DNA from: a candidate division TA06 bacterium
Lineage (GTDB): Bacteria > Edwardsbacteria > AC1 > EtOH8
Reading direction: 5' to 3'
Assembly (NCBI GenBank): GCA_016235665.1
Contig: JACRJI010000006.1
Location: 1 to 64,000 of the forward strand
DNA length: 64,000 nucleotides
Positions 9,426 to 16,973 of this stretch are shown piece by piece (position 1 is the first letter of the stretch; the number at the start of each line of letters is the position of its first letter). The notes under the pieces were generated by a model. That model was given only the letters and a program-made list of their open reading frames with translations. It was not told where the DNA came from and did not search any database. Position numbers and translations under genes: made by a program.

Positions 9426-9889
9426 AACTGGATCAGATCAAGCCCAACAAGGGATCGGTCAAAAAAGCCAAGCGGAGAGGCTGCGGCACCGGGTCGGGCC
9501 ACGGCGGCACTTCCACCAAGGGCCACAAGGGCCAGAAATCAAGGGCCGGTTCCGGGGCCAGGGTCCCCTCCTGGTTCGAGGGCGGCCAGATGCCGTTGCA
9601 ACGCCGCCTGCCCAAGCGCGGCTTCACGGCTTTCGACAAGAAGACATTCCAGGTGGTCAACCTGACGGCGCTGGAGACCCAGGAAAAAGAGGTCACCCCC
9701 GAATCCATGTTCGCCCTGGGGTTAGTCCGGAAGAAGAACCAGCCGGTCAAGGTCCTGGGCAAGGGAGAACTCAAGAAAGCGCTGACGGTAAAGGCCCACG
9801 CCTTTTCGGCCTCGGCCCAGAAGTCCATCGAAGCCGCCGGGGGAAAGATCGAAGTGCTGAAAGCCCTCAGCAGCCACCGGACCGAATAA
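9422..9889 (+). CDS. rplO: 50S ribosomal protein L15
   Basis: The 155-residue L15 starts MKLDQIKPNKGSVKKAKRRG and carries the glycine-rich arm GCGTGSGHGGTSTKGHKGQ that threads into 23S rRNA. It ends at TAA 9889, followed by a 150-bp structured spacer before secY. Confidence 0.97.
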   Translation: MKLDQIKPNKGSVKKAKRRGCGTGSGHGGTSTKGHKGQKSRAGSGARVPSWFEGGQMPLQRRLPKRGFTAFDKKTFQVVNLTALETQEKEVTPESMFALGLVRKKNQPVKVLGKGELKKALTVKAHAFSASAQKSIEAAGGKIEVLKALSSHRTE

Positions 9890-9935
9890 AAGACGGAACC
9901 ATTCAGCCACTCTTCTATACATCAGGGTAAACTCC

Positions 9936-10015
9936 GGCACTAAGACACAAAAAATAACTATTCACAATTTGCAATTCACGGTTTAGTTTGGTGTCTTGGT
10001 GGCGCTGAATAGTTA
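9936..10015 (+). repeat. Interlocked inverted repeats between rplO and secY
   Basis: Two inverted repeats cross each other. The first pairs CACTAAGACAC (9938-9948) with GTGTCTTGGTG (9991-10001), allowing one G-U. The second pairs TAACTATTCA (9955-9964) with TGAATAGTTA (10006-10015), a perfect 10 bp. The order a-b-a'-b' is the topology of an RNA pseudoknot and not of a single hairpin. It may be an intergenic repeat element or an mRNA structure affecting secY. No T-run follows, so it is not a plain terminator. Confidence 0.6.
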
Positions 10016-10039
10016 CAAAAAGACTTAATTTAAATTTGG

Positions 10040-11362
10040 ATGCTGACGATGTGGGAGAAAATCCAGAATATATTCCGGATCCCTGAACTGAGGCGTAGGA
10101 TACTCTTTACCCTGGGGATACTGGTCGTCTACCGGATCGGGGGGCATCTGCCTACCGCCGGCATAGACACCCAGGCCCTGGCTGAGTTCTTCCGGGCCCA
10201 GCGGGGCACCCTGTTCTCGATGTACGATCTGTTCGTGGGAGGCAACCTTTCCCGGGCCACCATCTTTGCCCTGGGGATCATGCCCTACATTTCGGCCTCC
10301 ATTATCATGCAGCTTTTGGGTGCGGTGATCCCGTTCCTGGAAAAACTGCAGAAGGAAGGCGAGCAGGGCCGCAAGAAGATCACCCAGTACACCCGTTATG
10401 CCACAGTGATACTGGCCCTGTTCCAGTCCTACGGTATCGCCATTTTCCTTGAATCATTGGCCCCCAACGGTCTGGCGGTGGTGCCCAATCCCGGCTTCGG
10501 GTTCAGGATCCTGACCATGATCACCATGACCGCCGGCACCATCTTCGTGATGTGGCTGGGGGAAAAGATTACCGAGTTCGGCATAGGGAACGGCATCTCC
10601 ATGATCATCTTCGTGGGTTGTCTGGACAGCATTCCCGGCGATCTGATCAGCACCTACACTTCGTTCCGGGGCGGCGAGCTTAACATTTTGGTGCTGGCTT
10701 TCATCGCCCTCCTTATGGTGGGGGTCACTGCCATCGTGGTTCTGATGACCCAGGGTTCCCGCAAGATCCCGGTGCAGTACGCCAAGAGGATAGTGGGCCG
10801 CAAGGTCTACGGCGGACAGAGCACCTACATCCCGCTGGGCTTCAACACCGCCGGGGTGATCCCGATCATCTTCGCCCAGAGCGTGCTGGCCTTTCCCATG
10901 ACCATCGTCACCTACATCAAGGCCGACTGGGCTCAGGGGCTGGCCGGATTGTTCGCCACCGGTTCCTGGCTCTATAACCTGCTTTACGCCTTTCTGATCA
11001 TAGCCTTCGCTTATTTTTACACCGCCATTGTCATCAATCCGGCCGATATGGCCGACAACATGAAAAAGTACGGCGGCTTCATCCCCGGGATCAGACCCGG
11101 CTCCAAGACCGCGGAATATATTGAGCGGATCCTGACCCACATCACCCTGCCCGGTGCGGTGTTCTATGCCGCCATCGCCATCCTGCCCACCTTCCTGATG
11201 AGCGCCTTTCACGTCCCATTCTATTTCGGCGGCACCACTCTGCTGATTATCGTGGGCGTGGCCCTGGACACCCTGCAGCAGATAGAGTCCCATTTGCTGA
11301 TGCGCCATTACGAGGGCTTCATTAAAAAGGGCAAGATTTCGGGCCGGGCCGGGCGGATGTAA
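10040..11362 (+). CDS. secY: Protein translocase subunit SecY
   Basis: The 440-residue, ten-helix inner-membrane channel is of standard length. Recognisable segments include the plug/TM2 region GIMPYISASIIMQLLG, VQYAKRIVGRKVYGGQ and FNTAGVIPIIFAQS. SecY exports signal-peptide proteins together with SecE, SecG and SecA. ATG 10040 is used; an in-frame ATG at 10049 (MWEKIQNIF) would drop three residues. It follows a structured 150-bp spacer, and adk lies 36 bp downstream. Confidence 0.98.
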   Translation: MLTMWEKIQNIFRIPELRRRILFTLGILVVYRIGGHLPTAGIDTQALAEFFRAQRGTLFSMYDLFVGGNLSRATIFALGIMPYISASIIMQLLGAVIPFLEKLQKEGEQGRKKITQYTRYATVILALFQSYGIAIFLESLAPNGLAVVPNPGFGFRILTMITMTAGTIFVMWLGEKITEFGIGNGISMIIFVGCLDSIPGDLISTYTSFRGGELNILVLAFIALLMVGVTAIVVLMTQGSRKIPVQYAKRIVGRKVYGGQSTYIPLGFNTAGVIPIIFAQSVLAFPMTIVTYIKADWAQGLAGLFATGSWLYNLLYAFLIIAFAYFYTAIVINPADMADNMKKYGGFIPGIRPGSKTAEYIERILTHITLPGAVFYAAIAILPTFLMSAFHVPFYFGGTTLLIIVGVALDTLQQIESHLLMRHYEGFIKKGKISGRAGRM

Positions 11363-11398
11363 TCACTTGAATAATCCGGCGAAAGTTGTGATGCTAAT

Positions 11399-12049
11399 AT
11401 GAGACTGGTCCTTTTAGGCGCCCCCGGTTCCGGCAAGGGAACCCAGGCCAAGCAGATCTGCCAGAAATTCGGACTGCCGCACATTTCCACCGGCGACATC
11501 TTACGGCGGGCGGTCAAGGACGGAACCCCGCTGGGGCGGGAAGCCAAGGGGTTCATGGACCGGGGAGAACTGGTGCCAGACCATCTGATCCTGGACCTGA
11601 TCAAAGAGCGTTTCAAGTCACAGGACGCTCAAAAAGGATTTTTAGTGGACGGTTTTCCCCGGACCGTGGCTCAGGCCCAGGGTTTGGAGGATTCTCTTTT
11701 ACAGCAGAAATTGAAGATAGACCTGGCTTGTTCTTTAAATGTGGAACGGGAGGAGCTGATAAAACGGCTGACCTCCAGAAGGATCTGCTCCGGCTGCGGG
11801 GCCATCTATAACCTGCTCTTTCAGTCCCCGGTAAAAGAAGGGATCTGCGACAAGTGCGGAGGCAAACTGGAGCAAAGGGTGGACGATCAGCGACAGACCG
11901 CGGAGAACCGGCTGGAAGTGTATCTGAAACAGACCCAGCCGTTATTGGAGTACTACAACTCCCGCAAACTGCTCAAGGAAATCGACGGCAATGCCGAGCC
12001 CGGCAAAGTATTTCAGGATATCATCGCCGTGCTGCAGGAATATAAATGA
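11399..12049 (+). CDS. adk: Adenylate kinase, long form with zinc-type lid
   Basis: The 216-residue enzyme catalyses AMP + ATP = 2 ADP. The P-loop GAPGSGKGTQA is at residues 7-17. The AMP-binding segment GDILRRAVKDGTPLG is present. The LID (about 125-165) has two CxxC pairs (CSGC and CDKC), the zinc-binding form. The stop overlaps the map start by four bases (ATGA, 12046-12049). Confidence 0.98.
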   Translation: MRLVLLGAPGSGKGTQAKQICQKFGLPHISTGDILRRAVKDGTPLGREAKGFMDRGELVPDHLILDLIKERFKSQDAQKGFLVDGFPRTVAQAQGLEDSLLQQKLKIDLACSLNVEREELIKRLTSRRICSGCGAIYNLLFQSPVKEGICDKCGGKLEQRVDDQRQTAENRLEVYLKQTQPLLEYYNSRKLLKEIDGNAEPGKVFQDIIAVLQEYK

Positions 12050-12795
12050 TCGCCATCCGCCAGGCTTGGGAGATCGAGCGGATCAGGTCAGCCGGCCAGG
12101 TGATCGCCGGTCTTTGGAAGGTTCTTGGCCCCAAAGTCAGACCTGGTACGGCCACTTCCGAACTGGACAAACTGGCCTACGAATACATAATCGACAATAA
12201 GGCGGAGCCGGCCTTCAAAGGCTACCGGGGCTACCCCGCCACCCTCTGCATTTCCATCAACCACGAAGTGGTGCACGGCATACCGAGGCCGGAACGGATC
12301 CTGCGGGAGGGAGACCTGGTGGGAATAGACGTAGGAACCTCCAAGAACGGGTACATCGCCGATGCCGCCCGCAGCTATTATGTCGGCGGGGCCCCTTCTC
12401 CGGAGATCCTAAAACTCTTGGCTACAACCAAACAGGCCCTGGAATTGGGCATTCAAAGCGCTAAGGCAGGCTCCAAGGTCAGCGACATCTCCCGGGCCGT
12501 TCAGCAGGCGGCTGAGTCCGCCGGTTTTTCCGTGGTGCGCGACCTGTGCGGCCACGGGGTGGGCCAGAAACTGCATGAAGAGCCGGAGATACCGAACTAC
12601 GTCAAATCCGGGTCCAGCCCGGCCCTGGCAGAGGGAATGGTGCTGGCCATAGAGCCGATGATCAACGCCGGGGGCCACCAGGTGAAGTTTCTGTCCGACG
12701 GCTGGACAGTGGTCACCGCCGATTCCAGCCTTTCCGCCCATTTCGAGGATACGGTGGTGGTCACCGCCGGCCAACCGCTGATAGTAACCCGGTAA
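12046..12795 (+). CDS. map: Methionine aminopeptidase, type I
   Basis: The 249-residue enzyme removes the initiator methionine. The five metal ligands sit in the expected blocks: Asp in GIDVGTSKNGYIAD (two Asp), His in CGHGVGQ, Glu in LAIEPMI, and a C-terminal Glu in FEDTVVVT. The order adk-map-infA-rpmJ is common in Gram-positive and many deep-branching bacteria. Confidence 0.98.
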   Translation: MIAIRQAWEIERIRSAGQVIAGLWKVLGPKVRPGTATSELDKLAYEYIIDNKAEPAFKGYRGYPATLCISINHEVVHGIPRPERILREGDLVGIDVGTSKNGYIADAARSYYVGGAPSPEILKLLATTKQALELGIQSAKAGSKVSDISRAVQQAAESAGFSVVRDLCGHGVGQKLHEEPEIPNYVKSGSSPALAEGMVLAIEPMINAGGHQVKFLSDGWTVVTADSSLSAHFEDTVVVTAGQPLIVTR

Positions 12796-12827
12796 TATAA
12801 ACTCCAACAATTAAGATCCGACAAAAA

Positions 12828-13046
12828 ATGGCCAAACAAGAGGGGATACAGGTCGAAGGGACCGTGCTGGAAAACCTTCCCAATGCCACCTTCCGGGTGG
12901 AGCTTCCCAATGGTCATAAGATACTGGCCCACATTTCCGGCAAGATGCGGATGCACTTCATAAAGATACTGCCAGGAGACAAGGTGACCCTGGAGCTTTC
13001 CCCCTACGACCTGACCCGGGGCCGGATCATATACCGCTTCAAATAA
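12828..13046 (+). CDS. infA: Translation initiation factor IF-1
   Basis: The 72-residue S1/OB-fold protein has exactly the usual length, with [20 protein letters not shown] and the end [17 protein letters not shown]-1 covers the 30S A site during initiation. It lies 32 bp after map. Confidence 0.98.
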   Translation: MAKQEGIQVEGTVLENLPNATFRVELPNGHKILAHISGKMRMHFIKILPGDKVTLELSPYDLTRGRIIYRFK

Positions 13047-13083
13047 AAATCCCAGATAATAAAAAACTTAAGGATATATTCCC

Positions 13084-13197
13084 ATGAAAGTCAAGGCATC
13101 GGTCAAGGTGATCTGCGAGCACTGCAAGCTGATCAAGCGCAAGGGCGTGCTGCGGGTGGTCTGCAAGAACCCCCGCCACAAACAGCGCCAGGGTTAA
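13084..13197 (+). CDS. rpmJ: 50S ribosomal protein L36, zinc form
   Basis: The 37-residue gene begins [20 protein letters not shown] and ends with [11 protein letters not shown]. The CEHC and C-x4-H ligands form the zinc ribbon of C+ L36. The ATG follows AAGGATAT at 13071-13078. It joins infA to rpsM as in the usual alpha-operon start. Confidence 0.97.
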   Translation: MKVKASVKVICEHCKLIKRKGVLRVVCKNPRHKQRQG

Positions 13198-13249
13198 ACC
13201 CGTTCCCAAGCCAATCAATTACACAGTTATTTTTAAGAGAGGATAAAAA

Positions 13250-13633
13250 GTGGCCAGAATCGCTGGTGTGGATTTACCCCGGGAGAAAAGGGTGGAGATA
13301 GGCCTGACCTATATCTTCGGCCTGGGCCGGAGTTCGGCCAAAAAGATACTGATGTTGGCCAAGGTGGACCCCAACAAACGGGTCAAGGACCTGAGCGACG
13401 ATGAGGTGGGCCGCCTGCGCAGCATCATTGAACAGGAGTTTAAGGTGGAGGGCAACAAACGGACCGAAATCAGCCTTTCTATCAAACGCCTGGTGGAGAT
13501 CGGCAGTTACCGGGGGGTCAGACACCGCAAAGGTCTGCCGGTAAGGGGCCAGCGCACCAAGACCAACGCCCGCACCCGCAAGGGGCCGCGCAAGGGCGCT
13601 ATCGTCAAGAAAAAAGCCCCCGGCAAGAAGTAG
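13250..13633 (+). CDS. rpsM: 30S ribosomal protein S13
   Basis: The 127-residue product starts at GTG with an AGAGAGGA site, giving [20 protein letters not shown]. The helix-hairpin-helix and the C-terminal [19 protein letters not shown] match S13, which bridges the subunits through L5. The C-terminus is rich in Lys and Arg, as usual for tRNA contact. Confidence 0.98.
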   Translation: MARIAGVDLPREKRVEIGLTYIFGLGRSSAKKILMLAKVDPNKRVKDLSDDEVGRLRSIIEQEFKVEGNKRTEISLSIKRLVEIGSYRGVRHRKGLPVRGQRTKTNARTRKGPRKGAIVKKKAPGKK

Positions 13634-13681
13634 CCCAACCCCGGTTGCCGCATTAAAGCGGGCCGGTCAAAAGTAATGCTC

Positions 13682-13704
13682 CCGGCCTTAAAAAATAAGG
13701 CCGG
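13682..13704 (+). promoter_or_regulatory. Hairpin between rpsM and rpsK
   Basis: CCGGCCTTA (13682-13690) and TAAGGCCGG (13696-13704) form a perfect 9-bp stem with a five-A loop. No T-run follows, so it is unlikely to terminate. A further GGCCGG at about 13661 could pair with the same left arm, giving two exclusive folds. It could be a processing or autoregulatory site; that is inference. Confidence 0.5.
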
Positions 13705-13738
13705 CCAGAGATAAAAGATTTTACCGAAAAGAGGGAAA

Positions 13739-14128
13739 ATGGCGGAAGAGAAAAAGCAGGTCAAGAAAAAAGAAAAGAAGATCGAATCTTCAGGCATCGC
13801 CCACATTCAGGCCACCTTCAACAACACCATCGTCACCATCACCGACAAGAGCGGCAACGTCATCTCCTGGGCCTCGTCGGGGAAGGCCGGATTCAAGGGC
13901 TCGCGCAAATCCACCCCCTTCGCCGCCCAGATGGCGGCCGAGAACTGCGCCAAGACCGCGGTCTCGCTGGGGATGCAGCGGGTGGAGGCCTGGGTCAAGG
14001 GCCCGGGCGGCGGACGGGAATCCGCCATCAGGTCGCTCCAGTCCTCGGGCCTGGCGGTGACCGTGATCCGCGACGTGACCCCGGTGCCCCACAACGGCTG
14101 CCGGGCCCCCAAGAAGCGCCGGGTCTAA
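13739..14128 (+). CDS. rpsK: 30S ribosomal protein S11
   Basis: The 129-residue product has S11 motifs [19 protein letters not shown] and the C-terminal [17 protein letters not shown]. The first 15 residues are highly charged (Lys/Glu). S11 sits on the 30S platform near the E site. The gene follows a 105-bp spacer with a hairpin. Confidence 0.98.
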   Translation: MAEEKKQVKKKEKKIESSGIAHIQATFNNTIVTITDKSGNVISWASSGKAGFKGSRKSTPFAAQMAAENCAKTAVSLGMQRVEAWVKGPGGGRESAIRSLQSSGLAVTVIRDVTPVPHNGCRAPKKRRV

Positions 14129-14195
14129 TTTCGAATCACAGCATACCGGGAACAGACATTCGGAAAGTAATTTTTTAGGAGGTTTTTAAATATAA

Positions 14196-14825
14196 ATGGC
14201 AAGATATACCGCTGCCAGGTGTAAGCTGTGCCGCCGCGAGGGAGCCAAGTTGTTCCTGAAGGGCGAAAGATGCAACACCAAGAACTGTGCCTTTGACAAG
14301 AGACCCTATGCCCCGGGCGAACACGGTAAGGACCGGATGCGCAAGCCCACCGGTTACGCCATCCACCTGCGGGAAAAACAGAAGGTCCGCCGGATCTACG
14401 GCATCCTGGAACGCCAGTTCCGCAACTACTTCCAGAAGGCCTCCAGCATGAAGGGGGTCACCGGCGAGAACCTGCTGTCCCTGCTGGAACGCCGGCTGGA
14501 CAACATCGTCTTCCGGATGGGGCTGGCCCCATCCCGTTCGGCCGCCCGCCAGCTGGTCAATCACGGGCATTTCCTGATCAACGACAAGGTCGTCAATATT
14601 CCATCCATCCTGCTGCGCCCAGGCGACACCATCCAGGTCAAAACCAAGAGCAAGGACAATGTGATCATTGCCGGCGCCCTGGAAGCGACCAAAGGGCGGA
14701 CCCCCGTGCCCTGGCTGGAGCTCAACAAGGAGAAACTCTCGGGCAAGCTGGTCAACATCCCCACCAGGGACAGCATCGGGATGCAGATCAACGAACAGCT
14801 GATCGTGGAGTTGTACTCCAAGTAA
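14196..14825 (+). CDS. rpsD: 30S ribosomal protein S4, zinc form
   Basis: The 209-residue S4 has the N-terminal C+ zinc site (CKLC, then C and C at about 26-31) and an S4 RNA-binding domain (RLDNIVFRMGLAPSRSAARQ). It nucleates 16S rRNA folding and in many bacteria represses its own operon. An AGGAGG site precedes the ATG. A 144-bp A/T-rich spacer without a clear terminator follows. Confidence 0.98.
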   Translation: MARYTAARCKLCRREGAKLFLKGERCNTKNCAFDKRPYAPGEHGKDRMRKPTGYAIHLREKQKVRRIYGILERQFRNYFQKASSMKGVTGENLLSLLERRLDNIVFRMGLAPSRSAARQLVNHGHFLINDKVVNIPSILLRPGDTIQVKTKSKDNVIIAGALEATKGRTPVPWLELNKEKLSGKLVNIPTRDSIGMQINEQLIVELYSK

Positions 14826-14969
14826 TGCCGAAAGGATCCTATTTAAAAAGCCGTTATTAACATAATACAGCTTTCTTTGACAAGGCTTTAAAAGGGTCCT
14901 CATTCGGGAAGCCTCGCTCGGTTCAAGCGGTTTGGGCCGGGTTCAATTTCAAAACTTTTGGAGGCAATT

Positions 14970-15959
14970 ATGAGATGGAATACCCTGCAGATGCCCAAGA
15001 GCATCGTGATAGACGAAGCAACTTATGGACCCAATTACGGTAAATTCATCGCCGAGCCCCTGGAACGGGGTTACGGCCTGACCTTAGGCAACGCCCTGCG
15101 CCGGGTGCTGCTGTCATCCATCCCCGGGGCGGCCATCATGGCGGTAAAGATAGAAGGCGTGCTCCACGAGTTCTCAACCATCCCGGGCGTGGTGGAAGAC
15201 GTCACCGAGATAATCCTGAACATCAAGAAGATAAAGCTCCGCCTCCATTCCGAACATCCCAAGGTCCTGTATCTCAAGGCTTCGGGCAAGGGCGAGGTCA
15301 AGGCCTCCCAGATCGAATCCGACGCCGAGGTGGAGATCCTGAACCCCGAACAGCACATCGCCACCCTTTCCGAGGACGGGGTGTTCAAGCTGGAACTGAC
15401 CGTGGATCACGGCCGGGGCTACGTGCCGGCCGAGGTCTTCCGCAAATCGTTCAACACCATCGGGCTGATCCCGGTGGACGCCATCTTCTCGCCGGTCTCC
15501 CGGGTCAACTTTCTGGTGGAGAACTGCCGGGTGGGCGAGCGCACCGACTATGACCGCCTGATCCTGGAGGTCCACACCAACGGTTCGGTCAAGCCCGACG
15601 TGGCGGTGTCCCAGGCCGCCAAGCTGCTGCGCGACCACCTGACCCTGTTCCGCTCCTTCGGGGAAGACGGCGAAGAGGGCAAGGTCGAGGGCCTGGACGA
15701 CGACATGGTGAAGATGCGCGACATGCTGATGAAGCCGGTGGAAGAGCTGGAGCTCTCGGTGCGGTCGGCCAACTGCCTTAGGGCCAACAACATCTTCACT
15801 CTGGGCGATCTGGTGCAGAAGACCGAAAGCGAAATGCTTAAATACCGGAATTTCGGCCGCAAGTCGCTGGCCGAGCTCTCGGTGATCTTAAAGAACATGA
15901 ACCTGACCTTCGGGATGAAGGTGGACCAGTACACCGACGCCAAGAAGAAAAAAGCTTAA
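14970..15959 (+). CDS. rpoA: RNA polymerase subunit alpha
   Basis: The 329-residue alpha subunit has an N-terminal dimerisation domain (EPLERGYGLTLGNALRRVLL) and a C-terminal domain with helix-hairpin-helix (ELELSVRSANCLRANNI, KSLAEL) for UP-element and activator contact. The start is ATG 14970, set by GGAGG at 14960-14964; the in-frame TTG at 14958 lies within that ribosome site. Confidence 0.98.
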   Translation: MRWNTLQMPKSIVIDEATYGPNYGKFIAEPLERGYGLTLGNALRRVLLSSIPGAAIMAVKIEGVLHEFSTIPGVVEDVTEIILNIKKIKLRLHSEHPKVLYLKASGKGEVKASQIESDAEVEILNPEQHIATLSEDGVFKLELTVDHGRGYVPAEVFRKSFNTIGLIPVDAIFSPVSRVNFLVENCRVGERTDYDRLILEVHTNGSVKPDVAVSQAAKLLRDHLTLFRSFGEDGEEGKVEGLDDDMVKMRDMLMKPVEELELSVRSANCLRANNIFTLGDLVQKTESEMLKYRNFGRKSLAELSVILKNMNLTFGMKVDQYTDAKKKKA

Positions 15960-15974
15960 GCTTTTTCCGGGGAT

Positions 15975-16036
15975 AGACAGGATTAACATGATTTCACCGG
16001 GCTTATTTAAAAAGAATCCTGTAAATCCTGTCAAAA
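15975..16036 (+). repeat. 62-bp intergenic repeat, copy 1
   Basis: This is the first of two 62-bp direct repeats that differ at one base. The unit begins AGACAGGATTAACATGATTT and ends with two AATCCTGT-type words, so its ends are complementary (GACAGGATT with AATCCTGTC) and each copy can fold into a hairpin. It belongs to a widespread style of bacterial intergenic repeat built on GACAGGATT. It lies inside the alpha operon. Confidence 0.85.
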
Positions 16037-16068
16037 GAGAAGAATATGGCCTGAGCAATTTCCTGGGC

Positions 16069-16130
16069 AGACAGGATTAACATGATTTCACCGGGTTTAT
16101 TTAAAAAGAATCCTGTAAATCCTGTCAAAA
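16069..16130 (+). repeat. 62-bp intergenic repeat, copy 2
   Basis: This copy matches 15975-16036 except for one C/T change and starts 94 bp after it. The two hairpin copies fill most of the 213-bp rpoA-rplQ spacer. A third, degenerate relative starts at 34091. Confidence 0.85.
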
Positions 16131-16172
16131 ATCGTCAGATAAAATTAAATTTTTGAGATAGGGTAAACATAC

Positions 16173-16742
16173 ATGCGACACCGCAAAGACACCTTAAAAC
16201 TGAGCCGCAGCCATTCCCACCGCCGGGCCCTGATGTCCAACATGGTGACCTCGCTTTTCAAGCACGAGAAGATACAGACCACCTTTCCCAAGGCCCAGGC
16301 GGCCAAGCGGGTGGCCGAGCACCTGATTTCCGTCTCCAAGCAGAACGACCTGGCCGCCATCCGCCAGGTGGGCCGGGTGGTCAAGGACAAGGATGTGCTA
16401 AAGAAGCTGTTCCAGGTGATCATGCCCCGGATGAAGGACAAGAAGTCCGGCTTCATCACCGTCACCAAGTTGTGGCTGCGCAAGGGCGATGCCGCCCTGC
16501 TGTGCCTGATGGAGCTCTACGGCGCCCCGGCCAAGGCCAAGCTGGTTGAAGGCGAGAAGAAGGAAAAGGAAAAGAAGGTACACAAGCCGGCCAAGAAACA
16601 GCCGGGCAAGAAGCCCGCCTCCGCCAAGGCTCCGGCGGACAAGGTCAAGACAGAAGGCAAGCCCAAAGAGGAGAAGAAATCCGCCTCCGCTAAAGTTACT
16701 GCGGACAAGGCCGAGAAAAAGCCCGCCAACACCAAGGCTTAG
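16173..16742 (+). CDS. rplQ: 50S ribosomal protein L17 with repetitive tail
   Basis: Residues 1 to about 118 are a complete L17 (MRHRKDTLKLSRSHSHRRAL through LCLMELYGAPAKAKL). The remaining about 70 residues are a Lys/Ala/Pro tail with repeated SAKxxADK motifs. At DNA level these are palindromic repeats at about 16617-16643, 16683-16710 and 16724-16752. The TAG stop at 16740-16742 lies inside the third repeat. The frame stays open for eight more codons (ADKAEVKK) to a TAA at 16767-16769, as if a longer tail had been cut by a recent mutation. Confidence 0.95.
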   Translation: MRHRKDTLKLSRSHSHRRALMSNMVTSLFKHEKIQTTFPKAQAAKRVAEHLISVSKQNDLAAIRQVGRVVKDKDVLKKLFQVIMPRMKDKKSGFITVTKLWLRKGDAALLCLMELYGAPAKAKLVEGEKKEKEKKVHKPAKKQPGKKPASAKAPADKVKTEGKPKEEKKSASAKVTADKAEKKPANTKA

Positions 16743-16752
16743 GCGGACAAGG
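16617..16752 (+). repeat. Three palindromic coding repeats in the rplQ tail
   Basis: Copies at about 16617-16643, 16683-16710 and 16724-16752 share the pattern TCCGCYAARG...GCGGACAAG. The first has TCCGCC and GGCGGA arms, the second TCCGC and GCGGA. Translated, they give SAKAPADK, SAKVTADK and NTKA-stop-ADK. A related ending (GGCGGACAAG on the minus strand) occurs in the terminator element at 54059-54126. This suggests a dispersed palindromic element that tolerates coding insertion. Confidence 0.65.
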
Positions 16753-16790
16753 CTGAAGTAAAGAAGTAAGCTTTTAGGATGAGTTTTTAC

Positions 16791-16828
16791 AGCGCAAGGT
16801 TTAGAAATAAACCTTGCGCTATTTTGTT
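16791..16828 (+). terminator. Rho-independent terminator of the ribosomal operon
   Basis: AGCGCAAGGTTTA (16791-16803) and TAAACCTTGCGCT (16808-16820) form a perfect 13-bp stem with a GAAA loop, followed by ATTTTGTT. It lies 48 bp after the rplQ stop and just before the AT-rich region, so it marks the end of the tuf-rplQ transcription unit. Confidence 0.93.
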
Positions 16829-16880
16829 ACATGTTGAAACAATTAAGTAAAAATAAATTTATACTGTCATAAAATAGTGC

Positions 16881-16910
16881 TTGACAAATATGTATCGGAA
16901 ATGATATTAT
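16881..16910 (+). promoter_or_regulatory. Sigma70-type promoter for the RHS gene
   Basis: TTGACA (16881-16886) and TATTAT (16905-16910) are separated by 18 bp in a very AT-rich stretch. The start codon of the RHS gene is 64 bp beyond the -10 box, with TTAGGAGAAG as ribosome site. The placement right after the operon terminator supports independent expression. Confidence 0.7.
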
Positions 16911-16973
16911 AACATCCTATTTTATTTTTATAATAAAATGCAAAAAATAATTACAATAAATTAGGAGAAGATC

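Noticed and set aside
14877-14910. A promoter upstream of rpoA with TTGACA at 14877
   Set aside because: No -10 box stands at 16-18 bp; the downstream sequence is GC-rich.
16740-16742. Recoding of TAG as a sense codon in rplQ
   Set aside because: rplW and rpsN end at TAG with no homologous extension, so TAG is a normal stop. The interrupted tail is better explained by mutation.
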